A DNA stretch of 64,000 bases from Streptomyces aurantiacus (GTDB lineage Bacteria > Actinomycetota > Actinomycetes > Streptomycetales > Streptomycetaceae). Made by a program: the position numbers and the translations under genes. Location of the stretch: positions 1-64,000 of the forward strand of contig NZ_LIPP01000122.1 of NCBI RefSeq assembly GCF_001418335.1. Reading direction: 5' to 3'. This document shows positions 34,237-43,574 of this stretch, piece by piece. The notes beneath the pieces were generated by a model that was given only the letters and a program-made list of their open reading frames with translations, searched no databases and had not been told where the DNA came from. Every line of letters begins with the position of its first letter. Position 1 is the first letter of the stretch.

Positions 34237-35766
34237 GTGTTGAACCAAGGCATCGGCTCCTGGCCGGCCCGCCGGGCCCGCAAGACACCGGATCGTACGG
34301 CGCTGGTCCACCGGGACACCGAGATCACCTACCGTGCGTTGCACGAGCGGGTCCTGCGCCTGTCGCACGCGCTGCGCGCCCTGGGGGTCGCCGGCGGCGA
34401 CCGCGTCGCCCACCTGGGCCCCAACCATCCGGCCTTCCTGGAGACGCTGTTCGCCGCCGGCGTCCTCGGTGCCGTGTTCGTACCGCTCAACACCCGGCTG
34501 GCCGCGCCCGAGTTGGCGTACAACCTCAGCGACTCGGGCAGTACGGTGCTGGTGCACGGTGCCGAACAGGCCGGGACGGCCGCGGTGGCCGCCGCGGACT
34601 CCGGCGTCCGGCACCGCGTCACGCTCGGCGCGGCCGTCGACGGGACCCTCGGCTACGAGGACCTGCTGGCCGGCAGCAGTACCGAGCCGCTGGACGAGGC
34701 CGTCGCCCCGGACGCCCCCTGCGTCATCATGTACACCTCCGGGACCACGGGCCGCCCCAAGGGCGCCGTCCTCTCACACGCCAACATCACCTGGAACAGC
34801 GTCAACGTCCTCGTCGACACCGACCTGACCGGTGACGAGGTCACCCTCGTCGTCGCCCCGCTGTTCCACACCGCGGGACTCAACATGACCTGCCTGCCGA
34901 CCCTGCTCAAGGGCGGCCGGGTCGTGCTCCTTGAGGCCTTCGACGCGGGTGCCGTGCTGGAGGTCGTCGAGCGCAGGCGCGTGACGTACATGTTCGGCGT
35001 GCCCACGATGTACGACGCGATGGCCGTCCACCCGCGCTGGGAGACGGCCGACCTGTCCAGCCTGCGCTCCGTGAGCTGCGGCGGTGCTCCGGTGCCGGCG
35101 CGCACCATCGACCGCTACCTCGCGCGCGGCCTGGCCTTCAGCCAGGGGTACGGCCTGACCGAGGCGTCCCCCGGCGTCCTGTTCCTGGACCGGGAGCAGA
35201 CCTCGGCCAAGGCGGGTTCGGCGGGCGTGCCGCACTTCTTCACCGACACCCGGGTGACCCTCGCCGACGGCGGCGCCGCCGGGCCCGGGCAACGCGGCGA
35301 GATCCTCGTCCAGGGGCCCAACGTCATGTCCGGCTACTGGGGCCGCCCCGAGGACACCGCGGCCGCCTTCTCCGACGACGGGTGGCTGCGCACCGGCGAC
35401 GTCGCCCGCACGGACGAGGACGGCTACGCGTACATCGTCGACCGGGTCAAGGACATGTTCGTATCCGGCGGGGAGAACGTGTACCCGGCCGAGGTGGAGG
35501 ACGCCCTCCTGAGTCATCCGGCCGTCCGTGAGTGCGCGGTCGTCGGAGTGCCGGACGACGTCTGGGGCGAGGTGGGCCACGCCGTCGTCGTCCTGGCGGC
35601 CGGTGGCCGCGCCGACGGCCCGGAGATCCTCGCGCACCTGGAGGGCCGACTGGCCAAGTACAAGATCCCGAAGACCGTCGCGTTCGCCGAGGACCTGCCC
35701 CGGACAGCCTCCGGCAAGATCATCAAGCCGGCCGTGCGCGAGGCCCACCGGGCCGCCTCCACCTGA
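34237..35766 (+). CDS. Acyl-CoA synthetase (AMP-binding)
   Basis: 509-residue ANL-family ligase. The P-loop is MYTSGTTGRPKGAVLSH (A3), the A5 motif YGLTEASPG, A7 LRTGDVARTDEDGY, A8 hinge DRVKDMFVSGGENVYPAEVE, and catalytic Lys in TASGKIIKP (A10). The protein matches medium/long-chain or aryl acid:CoA ligases. GTG 34237 lies 11 bases after the amidohydrolase stop. It activates a free acid to an acyl-CoA for the SDR and MaoC enzymes. Confidence 0.93.
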   Translation: MLNQGIGSWPARRARKTPDRTALVHRDTEITYRALHERVLRLSHALRALGVAGGDRVAHLGPNHPAFLETLFAAGVLGAVFVPLNTRLAAPELAYNLSDSGSTVLVHGAEQAGTAAVAAADSGVRHRVTLGAAVDGTLGYEDLLAGSSTEPLDEAVAPDAPCVIMYTSGTTGRPKGAVLSHANITWNSVNVLVDTDLTGDEVTLVVAPLFHTAGLNMTCLPTLLKGGRVVLLEAFDAGAVLEVVERRRVTYMFGVPTMYDAMAVHPRWETADLSSLRSVSCGGAPVPARTIDRYLARGLAFSQGYGLTEASPGVLFLDREQTSAKAGSAGVPHFFTDTRVTLADGGAAGPGQRGEILVQGPNVMSGYWGRPEDTAAAFSDDGWLRTGDVARTDEDGYAYIVDRVKDMFVSGGENVYPAEVEDALLSHPAVRECAVVGVPDDVWGEVGHAVVVLAAGGRADGPEILAHLEGRLAKYKIPKTVAFAEDLPRTASGKIIKPAVREAHRAAST

Positions 35767-35807
35767 CCGACACCCTCGCCCCTCAACTCCATGGAAAGGC
35801 AGCATCC

Positions 35808-36266
35808 GTGACCACCACCGCCCAGAGCCTCGAAGACCTCGTCTCCCTCGCCGGCCGCGACCTCGGCCGTACCGACTGGCTGGAGATCACGCAGGAGCGT
35901 GTGAACACCTTCGCCGACGCCACCGACGACCACCAGTGGATCCACACCGATCCGGAGAGGGCCGAGCAGGGGCCCTTCGGCGGGCCCATCGCCCACGGCT
36001 ATCTCACCCTGTCACTGATCATCCCGATGTTCGGCGACCTCCTGGAGATCTCCGGCGTCTCCATGAGCGTCAACTACGGCCTGGAGAAGGTCCGTTTTCC
36101 GAGCCCCGTGCCGGTCGGCGCGAAGATCCGCCTGCACGGAACGGTCGGCTCCGTCGAGGAGGTCAAGGGCAACGGTGTCCAGATGGCTCTGACCTTCACC
36201 GTCGAGGTGGAGGGCAGCGAGAAGCCCGCCTGCGTGGCACAGGCCGTGTACCGGCACTACGCCTGA
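35808..36266 (+). CDS. MaoC family enoyl-CoA hydratase
   Basis: 152-residue single hot-dog protein. The catalytic motif is TDDHQWIHTDPERAEQGPFG (Asp/His hydratase pair) followed by PIAHGYLTLSLI. It hydrates an enoyl-CoA or removes water from a 3-hydroxyacyl-CoA. GTG 35808 has GGAAAGG upstream, 41 bases after the ligase stop. With the SDR and ligase it makes a minimal activation/hydration/oxidation set. Confidence 0.92.
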   Translation: MTTTAQSLEDLVSLAGRDLGRTDWLEITQERVNTFADATDDHQWIHTDPERAEQGPFGGPIAHGYLTLSLIIPMFGDLLEISGVSMSVNYGLEKVRFPSPVPVGAKIRLHGTVGSVEEVKGNGVQMALTFTVEVEGSEKPACVAQAVYRHYA

Positions 36267-36341
36267 CCGGCGCCGGGACGGCGCACGCCGACGGACGCCC
36301 CCTCGGGCCGGCCGTCAGCCGCAGCCTTCGTGGGTACACGG

Positions 36342-38849
36342 TCAGTCGGCCTGTGCCCGGACGACGACACTGCTCGTGAACTGCTGCTTCCCCCTGCCCC
36401 GCGAGGAGACGAGCAGGCGCAGGGGCTGTGGCACGTCCCGGGGCAGGTCAGTGGGCGCGGTGACCAGCCAGAGTGTGCGCAGTGTCCTGCCCGCGGCAAG
36501 GGCGGTGGGGCGGGTTCTGCGCGTGGGTACGGCCTTCCAGCCGGTGGGCACAAGCAGTTCCGGAGTGGCGGTGACGACCGTGGCGGCCTCCGCTGTCACC
36601 GTTGCGGCGATCCGCACCGCCTTGCCCGGCTCCACGGAGACAAGGCCGTCCGACGGTGTCCCGATGGCAAGGGTGAGCCGGGGGTCCTGCGTCCGCCACG
36701 ACTGCCAGGCGGTGACTCCCACGGCACCGCCCGCAGTGCGTGTGGCGGTCAGCCTGAGGGTGGTGGTCGTGACGGCCGACCGCAGCCGGATCCGGTTCAG
36801 GGTTCCTCGGCTCGGGACCTGCGGGGTGCGCTCCTGGCCGGGCAGAGGATGCCAGCTGCCGCCCTCGTCGAGATATTCGAGTTCGAAGGTGTCAGGAGTG
36901 CGGACACCGCCGCCGTCGTCGTAGAAGGCGATCCGCAGGTCGGACACGGGTGTGGGGACACCGAAGTCCACGGTCAGCCGGTCGCCGGCGTTGGGGCTGC
37001 CGTAGTTGGTCCACCGCGACGACGGTGTGTCGATGTGGAGGTCTTGTCCGTCGATGGCCTTGGCCGGACTGTCGAGGGGAAATGTGTAGGAGGCTCGTGC
37101 GAGGGGGTAGCCCGTCTGGTCGACGTTCGCCAGGTCGTCGACCTCATGGGGAAGGATCTGCTGCACGGCGTTGCCGATGGTGAGCGTCACCGGCTTCAGG
37201 TCCGCCTGACGATGTATCTGCCCGCCGTCGAGCCACACGGTCAGACCGGTCCCGTGTCCGTAGTGTCGGCCGGTGCGGTCGAAGACCACGCTGAGGTTGT
37301 GTCCGTGGTAGGGGAGGTTCTCCACGGCGAAGTGGTCCCAGTCCTGCGGCACCAGCGGCGCGACGGTGACGGTGGCGTCGGGCTGGGAACGGATGCCGAG
37401 CAGCCCGGAGAGGACCAGATCGTTGAAGGTGGAGTGGTTGTAGTCCTCACTGTGCCCGCGGCCGTCGTAGATCCAGCGGTCCTCGTCGGGGTGGTGCGCC
37501 TCGGCGACGTACGGTTGGCCGTTCTTGCGGTGGGTCAGGGCGTAGGCACGGAGCGCGGTGTAGTAGCCCGTGCGGTCGACGTAGGACTGAGCGGGGTAGT
37601 CGATGAGGAGGTTGGCCAGGGCGGTGAGGGTCTGGCTGGTGGCGAACGGCCAGCTCGGGCCGTTCCAGCGGCAGCAGCCGTCCAGTGCCTGATGCATGAA
37701 CCACGGGCTGCGCCGCTCGACCGTGGTGAGGCCGAAAGGCGCCAGGAACCCGTCAGGATCGCCCAGTTGCGCCCATGCCGCCGCGTTCTCCGCCGGTGCC
37801 ATGTGGAAGTACCACGGAACGAAGCCGATCTCCTCGCGGTCGGCGATCTTGTGCCGTTGGGGATTGCCGTCGCGCATGACGTGCTTGTAGAACTTGCCCT
37901 CCTCGTCCCACAACCAGCGCTCCTGGTTCGTCCGGAGGGCACGGGCGCGCTCGTCGTAGCGGTCGGCCTTTGCGGCGTCGCCTCGTTGGCCGCGGCGCCG
38001 CAGGAGCGCGGCGATCGCCTTGGCGTCGCCGTACTGGTAGGCGTTGAGGGTGGGGCGAAACCCGTCCCCGCCGTGGTACGGGTCGTCGCTCTGGTAGGAG
38101 CTCGCGGTGTACTCCATCGCGTCCCACACCGGTGTCTGCCAGTAGAGGCCGACCGTGTCGTCGAACTGCGGGGCCCATCTCTCCCATTGACGTTCCAGTA
38201 CGTCCAGCAGGCCCAGGGCGTGGTCCCACCTGCCGTCCGTCGACGCGCGAGCCATGACGGCGTCCGCGATCCAGAAGGAGTACTGGTGGGCCCAGTCGGT
38301 GGTGTTCTTGTTGAGGTTGTCCGTGGCCGGTTTGGGCCCTGAGCCGCTGCCGCGCAGCCAGTAGCCGACGTAGTCGTCGAGGTAGCGGTAGTCGCGCAGC
38401 CAGCGCGCCTCGCGGATGTGGTGGGCGGCGGCGGCGACGATCCCGCCGTGCGGCGCGGAGTAGCCGACCGGCCCCAGGAACTCCGAGAGGATCCACCCGT
38501 CCTGGGATCCGGTGTACTTCAGCGCGTGCTTGATCACGCGCCAGCGGTAGTAGTAGGTGTCCCGTATCGCGGCGTCGGGCAGGTCGACGAAGGGGATGTT
38601 CGCCTCGTACCACTCGGCTTCCGGCAGGTCCCCCAGCAGCGCCTCGTGGTCGAGAAAAGCCGTTCCGGGACCCACGTCCGGATAGACCGCAGACGTGATC
38701 GACCCCTTGCCGGCCGCGTGCGCTGTTCCTGGCGGGCTGCCCGGCGCGCCCGCGCGTGCGGCCGCGCTGGGCGATACGGCTCCGCTCACGGCCACCGCAC
38801 CGAGGGCCGCAGCGCCGCTGTGGAGAAGTCGCCGACGATCAAGGGCCAT
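36342..38849 (-). CDS. Exported MGH1-like glycoside hydrolase with discoidin and NEW3-like domains
   Basis: 835-residue exported protein. A Tat-type signal (DRRRLLHSGAAALGAVAVSG) is followed by an alpha/alpha-toroid domain, residues about 60-560, with GSQDGWILSEFLGPVGYSAP, LYWQTPVWDAMEYTASSY, RWNGPSWPFATSQTLTALAN and GRGHSEDYNHSTFNDLVLSG. This layout resembles trehalase/GH63-type MGH1-like hydrolases. An F5/8-type C domain (about 610-730) and a NEW3-like beta domain (VEPGKAVRIAATVTA onward) follow. Substrate, probably an alpha-glucoside or mannoside, is unknown. ATG 38849 has AGGGAG upstream. Confidence 0.8.
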   Translation of the reverse strand: MALDRRRLLHSGAAALGAVAVSGAVSPSAAARAGAPGSPPGTAHAAGKGSITSAVYPDVGPGTAFLDHEALLGDLPEAEWYEANIPFVDLPDAAIRDTYYYRWRVIKHALKYTGSQDGWILSEFLGPVGYSAPHGGIVAAAAHHIREARWLRDYRYLDDYVGYWLRGSGSGPKPATDNLNKNTTDWAHQYSFWIADAVMARASTDGRWDHALGLLDVLERQWERWAPQFDDTVGLYWQTPVWDAMEYTASSYQSDDPYHGGDGFRPTLNAYQYGDAKAIAALLRRRGQRGDAAKADRYDERARALRTNQERWLWDEEGKFYKHVMRDGNPQRHKIADREEIGFVPWYFHMAPAENAAAWAQLGDPDGFLAPFGLTTVERRSPWFMHQALDGCCRWNGPSWPFATSQTLTALANLLIDYPAQSYVDRTGYYTALRAYALTHRKNGQPYVAEAHHPDEDRWIYDGRGHSEDYNHSTFNDLVLSGLLGIRSQPDATVTVAPLVPQDWDHFAVENLPYHGHNLSVVFDRTGRHYGHGTGLTVWLDGGQIHRQADLKPVTLTIGNAVQQILPHEVDDLANVDQTGYPLARASYTFPLDSPAKAIDGQDLHIDTPSSRWTNYGSPNAGDRLTVDFGVPTPVSDLRIAFYDDGGGVRTPDTFELEYLDEGGSWHPLPGQERTPQVPSRGTLNRIRLRSAVTTTTLRLTATRTAGGAVGVTAWQSWRTQDPRLTLAIGTPSDGLVSVEPGKAVRIAATVTAEAATVVTATPELLVPTGWKAVPTRRTRPTALAAGRTLRTLWLVTAPTDLPRDVPQPLRLLVSSRGRGKQQFTSSVVVRAQAD

Positions 38850-39021
38850 GCGCGTACTCCCTCTGCTGAAACGAAGTGGACGGGGCTGCTCGCGCGTCTG
38901 GCGGACCGTGCCGGACAGCGTTGTCCGCCGGAGGTTCGTGCTCAGACTGCCATGGCCGGATCCGCAGTTGAAGAGTCTGTACAACGTTAGAAAGTAAGAT
39001 TCTGAACCCGGTGAGTGCGCG
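38850..39021. other. Intergenic region with candidate LacI-like half operator
   Basis: 172 bases upstream of the glycosidase gene. GTACAACGTTAGA (about 38980-38992) has an ACAACGTT core like LacI-family sites in actinomycetes, but it is not a full palindrome. It lies where the leftward promoter should be. Confidence 0.3.
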
Positions 39022-39891
39022 TCATGGCGTCGGCGACGCGAAGGGATTGGCGTCTGCGTGATGGTGACCCCACACGTCCGAGACGCCGAAGTCGTGCGGT
39101 ACCCAGTCCTCCCCGACGTCGATTCCGCCGCAGGCGATCTCCAGATGGAACCCGCTGGGGTTTCGCACGTAGAACGAGATCGCCTTGTCGTTCATGTGCC
39201 GGCCGAGGCTGATCGAGATCGGCGCGTCGTTGGCCTTGGCCCGGTCGTAGGCCCGCCCGACGTCGTCGATCGAGCCGTACTCGAACTCAAGGTGGTGGAT
39301 CGACGGCGTTTCCGCGACCGCGAGCGCGAGGCTGTGGTGGGTCGGGTTGCAGCGGAAGAAGAACAGGCCAGGGGCGCGGTAGTCGGTCAGCGCGAACTCC
39401 AGGACGGACTCGTAGAGTTCGCGGAGTTCCGCGAGTCCGGGGCTCGCCAGCACGAAGTGGCCGAGGCCGGTGGCACCGGGATGCGTGCCGTCCGGCCGCG
39501 CGACCGCGGTGCGTGCCTTGGCTTCACCGACCGCCAGCTCGACCCGGTATCCCACCGGGTCGGTGAACCAGCGCAGTTGCGTGGCGCCCCGCAGCCGCAT
39601 CTCTTCCGCCGAGCCCTCCGCGACCGTGAACCCCGCGTCGGTGAGCCGCCGAGTGAGCCTGTCGAGTTCCTTCGGTGTGTCGACGATCCAGCCCAGTTCT
39701 CGCGGGCTGTCCTGCGTGGACGGATGAAGAGCCAGGCGGTACTTGAACTCGTCGAGTTCGGCCAGCGCGACGTCGTCCGTGCCGAACTTCGCTGTGGTGA
39801 CGCCGATGCCCAGCGTGCGCCCGAGCAGGTCGGTCCAGGCGTCGACATCGGTGACGTTGAGTCCGACGTAGCCCAGTTTGCGGATACCCAC
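39022..39891 (-). CDS. Type I extradiol ring-cleavage dioxygenase (VOC fold)
   Basis: 289-residue two-domain dioxygenase of the BphC/HsaC class, which opens catechols next to the hydroxyls using Fe(II). Ligands align as His145 (GLGHFVLAS), His200 (PSIHHLEFEY) and Glu251 (GFHLEIACGG), the classical 2-His-1-carboxylate spacing. The active-site His in NPTHHSLAL is also present. GTG 39891 (VGIRKLGYVG) has GGAGG upstream. It follows a C-C hydrolase gene and should supply that enzyme with its meta-cleavage product. Confidence 0.93.
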   Translation of the reverse strand: MGIRKLGYVGLNVTDVDAWTDLLGRTLGIGVTTAKFGTDDVALAELDEFKYRLALHPSTQDSPRELGWIVDTPKELDRLTRRLTDAGFTVAEGSAEEMRLRGATQLRWFTDPVGYRVELAVGEAKARTAVARPDGTHPGATGLGHFVLASPGLAELRELYESVLEFALTDYRAPGLFFFRCNPTHHSLALAVAETPSIHHLEFEYGSIDDVGRAYDRAKANDAPISISLGRHMNDKAISFYVRNPSGFHLEIACGGIDVGEDWVPHDFGVSDVWGHHHADANPFASPTP

Positions 39892-39895
39892 GGTT

Positions 39896-40711
39896 TCATC
39901 CCTCCGCCGCGGCGGTTGCTCCGCCCCGCAGAAACTCGCTGACGATGTGGTTGAACTCGGGTGCGCGCTCGTACTGCACCCAGTGCCTGCAGTGCGGCAG
40001 CACACGGAGTTCCGCGTCGGGAATGCCCTCAAGGATCTTCGACGCCCAGGCCAGGGGAACGGTCTGGTCCTCCCGCCCCCAGACGAGCAGCGTGGGGGCG
40101 GCGACGAGATGCAGGTCGGGGGTCAGATCCCCGAAGTTCGGGGGAATCGGCAGTTCGGGGTGGGCCCGCAGGCTCGACTCGTACCGCTCGTCGATGAGGG
40201 ACTCGGTGGCCAGCGTCTCGTCGAAGACCATCAGGCGCACGAACTCGGCCATGGCAGCGCGCGAAGGCTTGTCGGCCGCCATATAGGCGAAGAGGCGGTC
40301 GAGCCCGACAGGCCACGGCGGCGCGTCCGCCGGCAGCACTCCGCCCGGGGCCATGAGAACGAGCCGGTCCACGCGGTCGGGATGACGCATCGCGATGCGC
40401 ATCGCGACAGCGCCGCCGTAGGAGTTGCCCACCAGGTGGGCCCGCTCGATCCCGAGCGCCGTCATGACGGCGCACACGCGTTCCGCCGCGTCGAAGATCA
40501 GTGGCTCGTCCGTCGCGGGCCGCGGGGAACTTCCCCAGCCGGGGAGGTCCACCACGATGTTCCGGTAGTTCCCGAAGGCGGGCAGGTTGCCACCGAAGTT
40601 GCTCATGCCCGTGGCCCCTGGCCCCGAGCCGTGCAGCCACACGACCGGGCTGCCCGCACCGACATCGGTGTAGGCCACCTGCGCGCCCCCGACCTCCACA
40701 GTACGTGTCAC
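39896..40711 (-). CDS. Meta-cleavage product hydrolase (BphD/HsaD-like)
   Basis: 271-residue alpha/beta hydrolase. The oxyanion segment HGSGPGATGMSNF and nucleophile Ser97 in GNSYGG are diagnostic of C-C bond hydrolases for ring-cleavage products. Catalytic Asp is in WGREDQTVP and His in PHCRHWVQYE. GTG 40711 is the start. It precedes the dioxygenase gene by 4 bases, forming a tight pair that cleaves an aromatic ring and then the C-C bond. Confidence 0.92.
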   Translation of the reverse strand: MTRTVEVGGAQVAYTDVGAGSPVVWLHGSGPGATGMSNFGGNLPAFGNYRNIVVDLPGWGSSPRPATDEPLIFDAAERVCAVMTALGIERAHLVGNSYGGAVAMRIAMRHPDRVDRLVLMAPGGVLPADAPPWPVGLDRLFAYMAADKPSRAAMAEFVRLMVFDETLATESLIDERYESSLRAHPELPIPPNFGDLTPDLHLVAAPTLLVWGREDQTVPLAWASKILEGIPDAELRVLPHCRHWVQYERAPEFNHIVSEFLRGGATAAAEG

Positions 40712-40766
40712 TCCGATTCCACCCTCCGTACGAACGATCGCTGTCTCGCATGCAGGCTTGTCGCGG

Positions 40767-41192
40767 TCACCGGTAGATCGACGTCACCTGCTGGTAGTTG
40801 TGCAGCGCCGCCGGGTCGACCGTGCAGTGGTTCAGCCCGACTGTTCCGGTGTGTATGCGGCGTGCGACGCGCATGCCGCGCTCGTCGGCTTCGGGTCGCC
40901 ACTTCGTCGTAACGGCTGCGCGGCGCCAGTACGCGGGTACTGGCGAAGCATGCCTGCCCGTTCGCCGGCGTGGCCTGGAAGAACGGCTCGGCGATCGCCG
41001 TGGCGAGGTCGGCGTAGTCGTTGCGGAGCGTTCCAGGGCACGCGTGATGTCCTCGCGCCGCCGTTCGGGACGCTGCCCAGGACGTCCCCGGTGCTCGCCC
41101 GGAGGACGGTGATCCTCTCGTCGCCGGCGGGGGCGACCCGCTGGCCCCCGATGAACAGTAATCGTGGTGCGGTTTCACGTTGTCTCCTTGCC
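40767..41192 (-). pseudogene. Aldehyde dehydrogenase, decayed
   Basis: Scattered pieces in different frames. The N-terminus LFIGGQRVAPAGDERITVLR (about 41160-41100) is followed by a frameshift. The middle, RNDYADLATAIAEPFFQATP then ANGQACFASTRVLA, contains the GQxC-type ALDH region. The tail GMRVARRIHTGTVGLNHCTV then DPAALHNYQQVTSIYR-stop is the C-terminus. Roughly 70 percent of a normal 480-residue ALDH is missing and frames are broken. It lies between HyuB and the C-C hydrolase, where a meta-pathway aldehyde dehydrogenase would be expected. Confidence 0.8.
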
Positions 41193-41235
41193 TCCTTGTC
41201 TCTTTGTCTACTTCTGTTCTGTTCTGCTGGTGCTC

Positions 41236-43563
41236 TCAGGCCCAGCGCCTGTAGTCGTCGTAGGGCAGCGGATGGTCCACGGGTACGACACGGGAGTTGA
41301 CCGCGGTCAGACAGCCTCGGCAGAACAGCTGCCGGAAGACGACCTCCGCGTCGACGTAGACGGACGGGTCGTGCCAGATGTGCGGGCCGGCCTCGCTCGG
41401 CGCCACGTCGCGGCGGGCCAGCCCGTCCACGAACACGCCTCCGGCCAGGGGTCCGGTCTCGGTGCCGCAGTGGACGCACACCACCGTCCCGACGCCGTCG
41501 GACGATTCGAGGACCGCGAGGTTGTCGTCGAGCCGGCGCAGCTCGCTCAGGTCCGGTGTGCCGATCGGCTTGAGCCGGGTGTCGGGCAGTCCGGCGTCGG
41601 CGGCGCGGCGGCGGCGCTGTGTCTCCCGGCTCTCGTCGGTGGCGGTCACGTCCACTTCGCCGTTCTCGCGGAGCACGACGCCGTAGACGTCCCGCGCGGC
41701 CTCGGCCGACACGCGGACCTGCAGTACGTCGTCGCGGACGCCTTCGGCCGGGCGGAGCAGCGGGTCGCCGTATCCGCCGCCCGCCTGCCAGTGCAGGTAC
41801 AGCGCGTCCCCGGAGCCGAGGTCCGACTCCCCCTCGCAGGGCAGCACCTCGATGTCGCCGCCGAGCGCGTCCAGGCCGGCGGGGATGGTCGTCGCCCCGG
41901 CGAGCTGGGGCACGTCGATGCCGCGCACCACCAGGTCGAGCTGGGAGTTGCCCGGATAGCCGCCCGCCAGGCCGACGTTCTGGTTGGCGGCCTTGCCCGT
42001 TCCGGAGATGACGAGGGACATCGTGCCGGTCTGGTCCGGGTGCTGTACGTAGCAGACCGAGCCGCTCATTCCGCCCCGTTGCCGGCCCGGGCCGCCGGAG
42101 TCGGTCTGCTCGCGGCGCCACAGGGCGACGAGGGGGTAGAGGTACTCGGTCATCTCGACGTCGGGTGCCCGTGCGGAGGGGATGATGAGCCGGCCGCCGG
42201 TGTCGACGCCGTCGTGGTGCACCTGGGCTCCGTAGCCGCCGGCCATGACGTCGAAGACGGGCGACACGAAGCCCTTGCTGCCGCCTCCGCGGACGTCGAC
42301 GCCGGACACCACGCACAGGTCGGTGGTGCCGTTGCAGATCGACTGCACGTCGCCGCGGTGGTCGGGTTCGGCGTCGAGCATCTTGGCGATGACCTCGGCG
42401 ACCAGGTTGCCCGATCCCCATGCCGGGCCGAAGGGTCCCTTGCCCACGGCCGCCGGGAACGAGGCGTTGGTGATGGTGTCCTCGTCGGTGACGATCTCGA
42501 AGCAGCGCATGAGTCCGCCCGCCGCCCACGGGATGTCGCCCGCGAGCAACGGCAGCACCGTGAAGACGATGCCCGCCCGCAGCCCCGGGTAGGGGCAGTT
42601 GATGATTCCGGTCTGCCCGGCCGTGCCACGGAAGTCGAAGACGAGCCGGTCGGCTTCCTTGGTCATCGCGACCTTGATGGCGTGCAGGCCGCGGTCGCCG
42701 GTCCCCGACTGCTCCTGGTAGCCGATGGCGGTCCAGGTTCCGTCGGGCAGGGTCTCCAGCTTGGCCCGCAGTCGGCGTTCGGCGTCGTCCATCATGCGGC
42801 GCATCACCGCTTTGACGGTGTCGGCGCCGTACTTGTCGATGAGCCGGAGGATCTGCTCCGCCGCGTTCTTGTTGGCGGCGATCTTGGCCCGCAGGTCGAG
42901 CCCCACCATGTGGGGAAGGCGTGACCTGCGGACCCAGGCGTCGGCGACGTCGCGCTGCAGCACTCCGTCCCGGACCACCTTGATCGGCGGAGTGGGCACC
43001 GCCTCACCGAACACGTCCTGGGCCGACGGGCTGAACGAGCCCGGCCGCGGCCCGCCGAGGTCGACCTGGTGGGCGATGGCCGTGGTCCAGCCGAACAACT
43101 TGCCTTCATGGAAGATCGGGGCCAGGACGGCGGCGTCGTTCTGGTGCAGTCCTCCGCCGATCCACGGGTCGTTGCACAAGAACATGTCACCCTCGGTGAT
43201 GCCCGGGTTGTCACTGCGGTTGCGCAGGGTCCAGACGATCGCCAGGTCCATGGAACCGATGAGGCCCACGTTGTACGCGCCGACCTGGACCTGCTCACCG
43301 AGTTCGTCGCAGATGGAGAAGTTGAAGTCGTTGGACTCGGTGACGACGTGCGAGCCCGACATCCGCCGCAGGGTCTCCCCCATCTCCTGGGTGACGGCCC
43401 ACAGGCGGTGCCGGACGACTTCGTAGGTCAGGGCGTTGACCTGGCCGGCCTGGTCGTCGTCGAGCCGGTGCAGGGGCAGAGTGGGCGAGATCTGCCTCAG
43501 CAGTTCCTCGCGCGGAACGGGACGGCTGGTGAACTCGTCGGCCCCGGGGATCTTCGATGTCAT
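41236..43563 (-). CDS. HyuB/oxoprolinase family protein with acetone-carboxylase-gamma-like tail
   Basis: 775-residue protein. Residues about 20-640 are a hydantoinase B/oxoprolinase domain (WAVTQEMGETLRRMSGSHVV, then GDMFLCNDPWIGGGLHQND; GGYPGNSQLDL). A C-terminal extension of about 120 residues has two CxxC pairs, Cys696/Cys699 (VCVHCGTE) and Cys748/Cys751 (LFCRGC). These are spaced like the zinc-binding gamma subunit of acetone carboxylase. ATG 43563 has GAGGA upstream. With HyuA it should form an ATP-dependent hydantoinase- or carboxylase-type enzyme. Confidence 0.85.
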   Translation of the reverse strand: MTSKIPGADEFTSRPVPREELLRQISPTLPLHRLDDDQAGQVNALTYEVVRHRLWAVTQEMGETLRRMSGSHVVTESNDFNFSICDELGEQVQVGAYNVGLIGSMDLAIVWTLRNRSDNPGITEGDMFLCNDPWIGGGLHQNDAAVLAPIFHEGKLFGWTTAIAHQVDLGGPRPGSFSPSAQDVFGEAVPTPPIKVVRDGVLQRDVADAWVRRSRLPHMVGLDLRAKIAANKNAAEQILRLIDKYGADTVKAVMRRMMDDAERRLRAKLETLPDGTWTAIGYQEQSGTGDRGLHAIKVAMTKEADRLVFDFRGTAGQTGIINCPYPGLRAGIVFTVLPLLAGDIPWAAGGLMRCFEIVTDEDTITNASFPAAVGKGPFGPAWGSGNLVAEVIAKMLDAEPDHRGDVQSICNGTTDLCVVSGVDVRGGGSKGFVSPVFDVMAGGYGAQVHHDGVDTGGRLIIPSARAPDVEMTEYLYPLVALWRREQTDSGGPGRQRGGMSGSVCYVQHPDQTGTMSLVISGTGKAANQNVGLAGGYPGNSQLDLVVRGIDVPQLAGATTIPAGLDALGGDIEVLPCEGESDLGSGDALYLHWQAGGGYGDPLLRPAEGVRDDVLQVRVSAEAARDVYGVVLRENGEVDVTATDESRETQRRRRAADAGLPDTRLKPIGTPDLSELRRLDDNLAVLESSDGVGTVVCVHCGTETGPLAGGVFVDGLARRDVAPSEAGPHIWHDPSVYVDAEVVFRQLFCRGCLTAVNSRVVPVDHPLPYDDYRRWA

Positions 43564-43574
43564 GGAAGCTGTCC

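Noticed and set aside
21644..36266. Natural-product biosynthetic cluster
   Set aside because: No PKS, NRPS, terpene or RiPP core genes are present; the enzymes fit acid uptake and CoA metabolism better.
41164..42924. 586-codon plus-strand open frame
   Set aside because: Antisense shadow of HyuB; composition and lack of motifs are typical of high-GC shadows.
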